Shown: piece after piece, positions 22,499 through 24,433 of the stretch
Numbering within the stretch: position 1 is the first letter of the stretch
How the letters are laid out: every line of letters starts with the position of its first letter
From: SG8-4 sp964598225
GTDB lineage: Bacteria; Planctomycetota; Phycisphaerae; Sedimentisphaerales; Anaerobacaceae
Reading direction: 5' to 3'
DNA: 24,433 nucleotides
Assembly: GCA_964598225.1 (NCBI GenBank)
Contig: CAZRBG010000071.1
Span: 1-24,433, forward strand
Translations under genes and position numbers: made by a program
Notes under the pieces: model-generated
What the model was told of the DNA's origin: nothing
Databases searched by the model: none
What the model saw: the letters and a program-made list of their open reading frames with translations, nothing else

Positions 22499-23509
22499 TC
22501 AGACAAGCCCCAGAGTTTCCTGAAGGCCGAAGACGATATTCATGTTCTGGACCGCCTGGCCGGAAGCACCTTTGACGATATTGTCAATCGCAGAAAAGCC
22601 GATTATCCTGCCTTTGACAAATGTTGGGAAGATGTGGCAGTAATTTGTTCCGACCACGTGCTTCAGCTCCGGAGCGCCCGCCAGTACCTGCACAAAAGGC
22701 TCAGACTCGAAGAAATCCGCATAGATATTCGCCAGTTGCTCGCGGCCGATCTCTCCGACGGGTTCGGCATAAACCGTCGAGAGAATCCCCCTGTCGAACG
22801 GTCCTACGTGAGGCTGGAAAAGCACTTTAACGTCCGTTCCGGCCGCTTCTCCGGCGATCTGCTCGATCTCCGGCATGTGACGATGGACGCCGATTCCGTA
22901 CGCAAAGAGGTTCTCGTTCATGTTCGGGAAGTGGAACTTGTTGGACGGGTTCTTTCCGGCGCCGGATGCGCCGGTAACGGCATTGACGATGATCGAGTCG
23001 GTCTTGATAAGCCCTTCTTTCAACAACGGCGCAATCGCCAGCGTCGCCCCGGTGGGATAGCAGCCGGGATTAGCAACCAGATCGGCACCCTTGATCTTTT
23101 CGCGAAACAATTCCGGCAAGCCGAAAGCGGCGTGCGCCAGGTTGGCTGTGTCTGAATGTTTCACCTTGTAGAATTCTTCGTAGACCTTCACATCCCTGAG
23201 CCGATAATCTGCACTGAAATCGATAACTTTGAGCCCGGCATCGAGCAGCTTCGGCACGAATCCCATCGACACCTTGTGAGGCAGACAACAAAGGGCAACA
23301 TCCGCCACGCCGGATAGTTTATCAAGGTCCAGAGGTTCGATCTGCAGATCGCATCTGCCCTTGAACTGAGGAAAGACCTCGTCCACAGCTCCGCACTCTT
23401 CCGGCAGAGCAGTGAGGTATGTCAGTTCGGCTTCTTCATGCCGCAGAAGTATCTTTATCGATGCGGCGCCCGTGTAGCCGCTGGCTCCGATTATTGCTAC
23501 TCGTATCAT
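22499..23509 (-). CDS. argC: N-acetyl-gamma-glutamyl-phosphate reductase
   Basis: 336 residues, typical length. ArgC reduces N-acetylglutamyl-phosphate to the semialdehyde with NADPH, third step of arginine synthesis. NADP-binding GASGYTG is at 8-14; the catalytic Cys150 sits in VANPGCYPTGA; the substrate His region is YGIGVHRHMPEIEQ (about 205-218). SD GAGG 7 nt before the ATG at 23509. It lies only 12 bases beyond the T-run of the rpsI terminator, and a TTGCGA-N17-TACAAT promoter overlaps that terminator. The cupin gene follows in the same unit; no other arg genes are adjacent (an ArgE/DapE-type gene is 7 kb away). Confidence 0.97.
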   Translation of the reverse strand: MIRVAIIGASGYTGAASIKILLRHEEAELTYLTALPEECGAVDEVFPQFKGRCDLQIEPLDLDKLSGVADVALCCLPHKVSMGFVPKLLDAGLKVIDFSADYRLRDVKVYEEFYKVKHSDTANLAHAAFGLPELFREKIKGADLVANPGCYPTGATLAIAPLLKEGLIKTDSIIVNAVTGASGAGKNPSNKFHFPNMNENLFAYGIGVHRHMPEIEQIAGEAAGTDVKVLFQPHVGPFDRGILSTVYAEPVGEIGREQLANIYADFFESEPFVQVLAGAPELKHVVGTNYCHIFPTFVKGRIIGFSAIDNIVKGASGQAVQNMNIVFGLQETLGLV

Positions 23510-23521
23510 TTCTTACCTCAT

Positions 23522-23558
23522 AAAAAAATAGCCGCTGAAATCATCTCTCGGCGGCTAT
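23522..23558 (-). terminator. Rho-independent terminator of rplM-rpsI
   Basis: On the minus strand ATAGCCGC (23558-23551), 15-nt loop, GCGGCTAT (23535-23528), then a run of seven T (23528-23522). Textbook intrinsic terminator. Confidence 0.88.
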
Positions 23559-23585
23559 TGTAAAAATCCTGGAATGAATTCGCAA
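23557..23585 (-). promoter_or_regulatory. argC promoter overlapping the rpsI terminator
   Basis: Minus strand TTGCGA (23585-23580), 17-bp spacer, TACAAT (23562-23557). Predicted start about 23550 lies just past the 5' arm of the terminator (23558-23551), so transcripts from here would lack that arm. Confidence 0.65.
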
Positions 23586-23586
23586 A

Positions 23587-24084
23587 TCAACGCTTCGAGA
23601 ACTGGAATCTCCTGCGGGCGCCCCTGCGGCCGGGCTTCTTTCGCTCGACCATCCTCGGATCGCGGGTAAGATGTCCGCCGTCTCTCAAAGCCTGGACGTA
23701 GCTGTCATCGTAACCCTTCAATGCACGGGCTATACCCAACAGAGACGCTCCCGATTGACCTGTAGTCCCGCCCCCTCTGACATTAATGAAAACGTCGAAA
23801 AATTTCTCCGCCTGGACTGCCTTCAGTGGAGCCATAACAGCGTTGCGATCCTGCAACCTCTTAAAATAATCGGCAAGCTCTTTCTTGTTGATCAGCAGCT
23901 TGCCGCTGCCCGGCTTGATTCTCACGCGGGCCACGGAACTTTTTCTTCTGCCGGTGCCCCACCAGTAGCCGCCTTTGGATTCCGTCTGCGGCTTCGGTGG
24001 AGCCTTTGGTTTGGTCTGTTCAACCGGTTCCTGCGGGGTCTCGGTCACTTCAATATCGGGATTTTCAACCTTGTTTTCGGTCAT
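23587..24084 (-). CDS. rpsI: 30S ribosomal protein uS9 with N-terminal extension
   Basis: 165 residues versus about 130 in most bacteria. The first about 37 residues (TENKVENPDIEVTETPQEPV and a Lys/Pro stretch) are an acidic/Pro-rich extension. The S9 core begins GYWWGTGRRKSSVARVRI and ends GRRGARRRFQFSKR, whose last Arg contacts P-site tRNA. VRGGGTTGQSGA is the family signature. uS9 binds the 3' domain of 16S rRNA in the 30S head. The gene follows rplM by 16 bp, the universal L13-S9 operon; an SD-like GAGAT precedes the ATG at 24084. A strong terminator follows. Confidence 0.97.
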   Translation of the reverse strand: MTENKVENPDIEVTETPQEPVEQTKPKAPPKPQTESKGGYWWGTGRRKSSVARVRIKPGSGKLLINKKELADYFKRLQDRNAVMAPLKAVQAEKFFDVFINVRGGGTTGQSGASLLGIARALKGYDDSYVQALRDGGHLTRDPRMVERKKPGRRGARRRFQFSKR

Positions 24085-24100
24085 AGTCGGCTATCTCAAA

Positions 24101-24433
24101 CTAATTCAGTTCTATCTTCTCCGGTTTCTGGGCATGATGTTCATGGTCGGGCCCGCGGTAAATCTTCAACTTCTTCAGCATCTGTCTGCCAAGGCGGTTC
24201 TTGGGCAGCATTCGCCTGACGGCCAGTTGAATCACCTTCTCGGGGCTCCGAGCCATCATATCGGCGAAACTTACATACTTATGCCCGCCCGGGTAGTGCG
24301 TGTAGTAGTCGTAATCTTTGATCTCGGCCTTCCTGCCGGTAACCCTGACCTTGTCGGCGTTAACCACGATCACATAATCGCCGGTATCGACGTGCGGCGT
24401 ATACGTGGGCTTGGTCTTGCCCATGAGTATGGG
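24101..24433 (-). CDS. rplM: 50S ribosomal protein uL13 (partial, 5' end outside window)
   Basis: At least 110 residues; the reading continues past the window edge (PILMGKTKPTYTPHVDTGDY), so the Met at 24424 is internal and the first 35-40 residues are missing. KPTYTPHVDTGDYVIVVNAD, VTGRKAEIKDYDYYTHYPGG and VIQLAVRRMLPKNRLGRQML are the uL13 signature regions. uL13 is an early 50S assembly protein that binds 23S rRNA. First gene of the operon with rpsI. Confidence 0.97.
   Translation of the reverse strand, partial: PILMGKTKPTYTPHVDTGDYVIVVNADKVRVTGRKAEIKDYDYYTHYPGGHKYVSFADMMARSPEKVIQLAVRRMLPKNRLGRQMLKKLKIYRGPDHEHHAQKPEKIELN

Noticed and set aside
4597..23509. dapB, the M20 deacylase and argC as one lysine/arginine system.
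   Set aside because: They lie 7-11 kb apart in separate transcription units; no operon link.

Overview
The window looks like a chromosomal segment from a planctomycete, probably of the class Phycisphaerae; this is inferred from gene content and is not proven. The pointers are a chlamydial-Pmp-style beta-helix surface protein, a Minf_1886-family protein, a CT398/CdsZ-like coiled-coil zinc-ribbon protein, a NIPSNAP protein with a twin-arginine signal, a pectate-lyase remnant, and genes mostly in short transcription units. The DNA is moderately GC-rich, with good sigma70-type promoters and clear Shine-Dalgarno (SD) sequences. No tRNA, rRNA, CRISPR array, IS element or prophage was found.

Layout. 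1-2970: a secreted parallel beta-helix protein with eight FxxN/GG[AG] repeats and a Rossmann-like C-terminal domain, then 466 bp without a convincing gene. 2976-4454: an unusual membrane protein with an excisionase-like HTH, a very acidic linker, two TM helices and a lysine-rich tail. 4455-7127: dapB (minus), rpmE and prfA (plus). 7146-8272: a frameshifted pectate-lyase fragment and an SRPBCC protein (minus). 8273-9385: an archaeal-adenylate-kinase-like domain fused to a nucleoside-deoxyribosyltransferase-like domain. 9370-10155: a NIPSNAP protein, convergent and overlapping. 10360-12164: a small membrane protein, a truncated AlkD-like gene, a Minf_1886 gene bracketed by two copies of a palindromic element, and a GNAT acetyltransferase. 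12376-14453: a small lipoprotein and a secreted trypsin-like protease that share an N-terminal module. 14696-15808: an M20 ArgE/DapE-type deacylase. 15933-17826: a CdsZ-like zinc-ribbon gene, a structured spacer, and an RNase H-PurN fusion. 18002-20518: clpC behind a perfect consensus promoter. 20519-22015: two small genes and long non-coding spacers. 22134-24433: cupin, argC, rpsI and rplM (partial), all minus.

The housekeeping content (translation: rpmE, prfA, rpsI, rplM; amino-acid synthesis: dapB, argC, M20 deacylase; proteolysis: clpC) is scattered rather than in large operons. rplM-rpsI is a true operon ended by a strong terminator. argC-cupin follows, apparently from its own promoter lying on the 5' arm of that terminator, so that argC transcripts cannot form the hairpin.

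The accessory parts show decay (pectate lyase and AlkD remnants) and several dispersed palindromic elements. The best candidates for something new are the kinase-like/NDT-like fusion (8273-9385), the RNase H-PurN fusion with its structured leader (16671-17826), the HTH-acidic-TM-lysine protein (2976-4454), and the nested promoter/terminator before argC.
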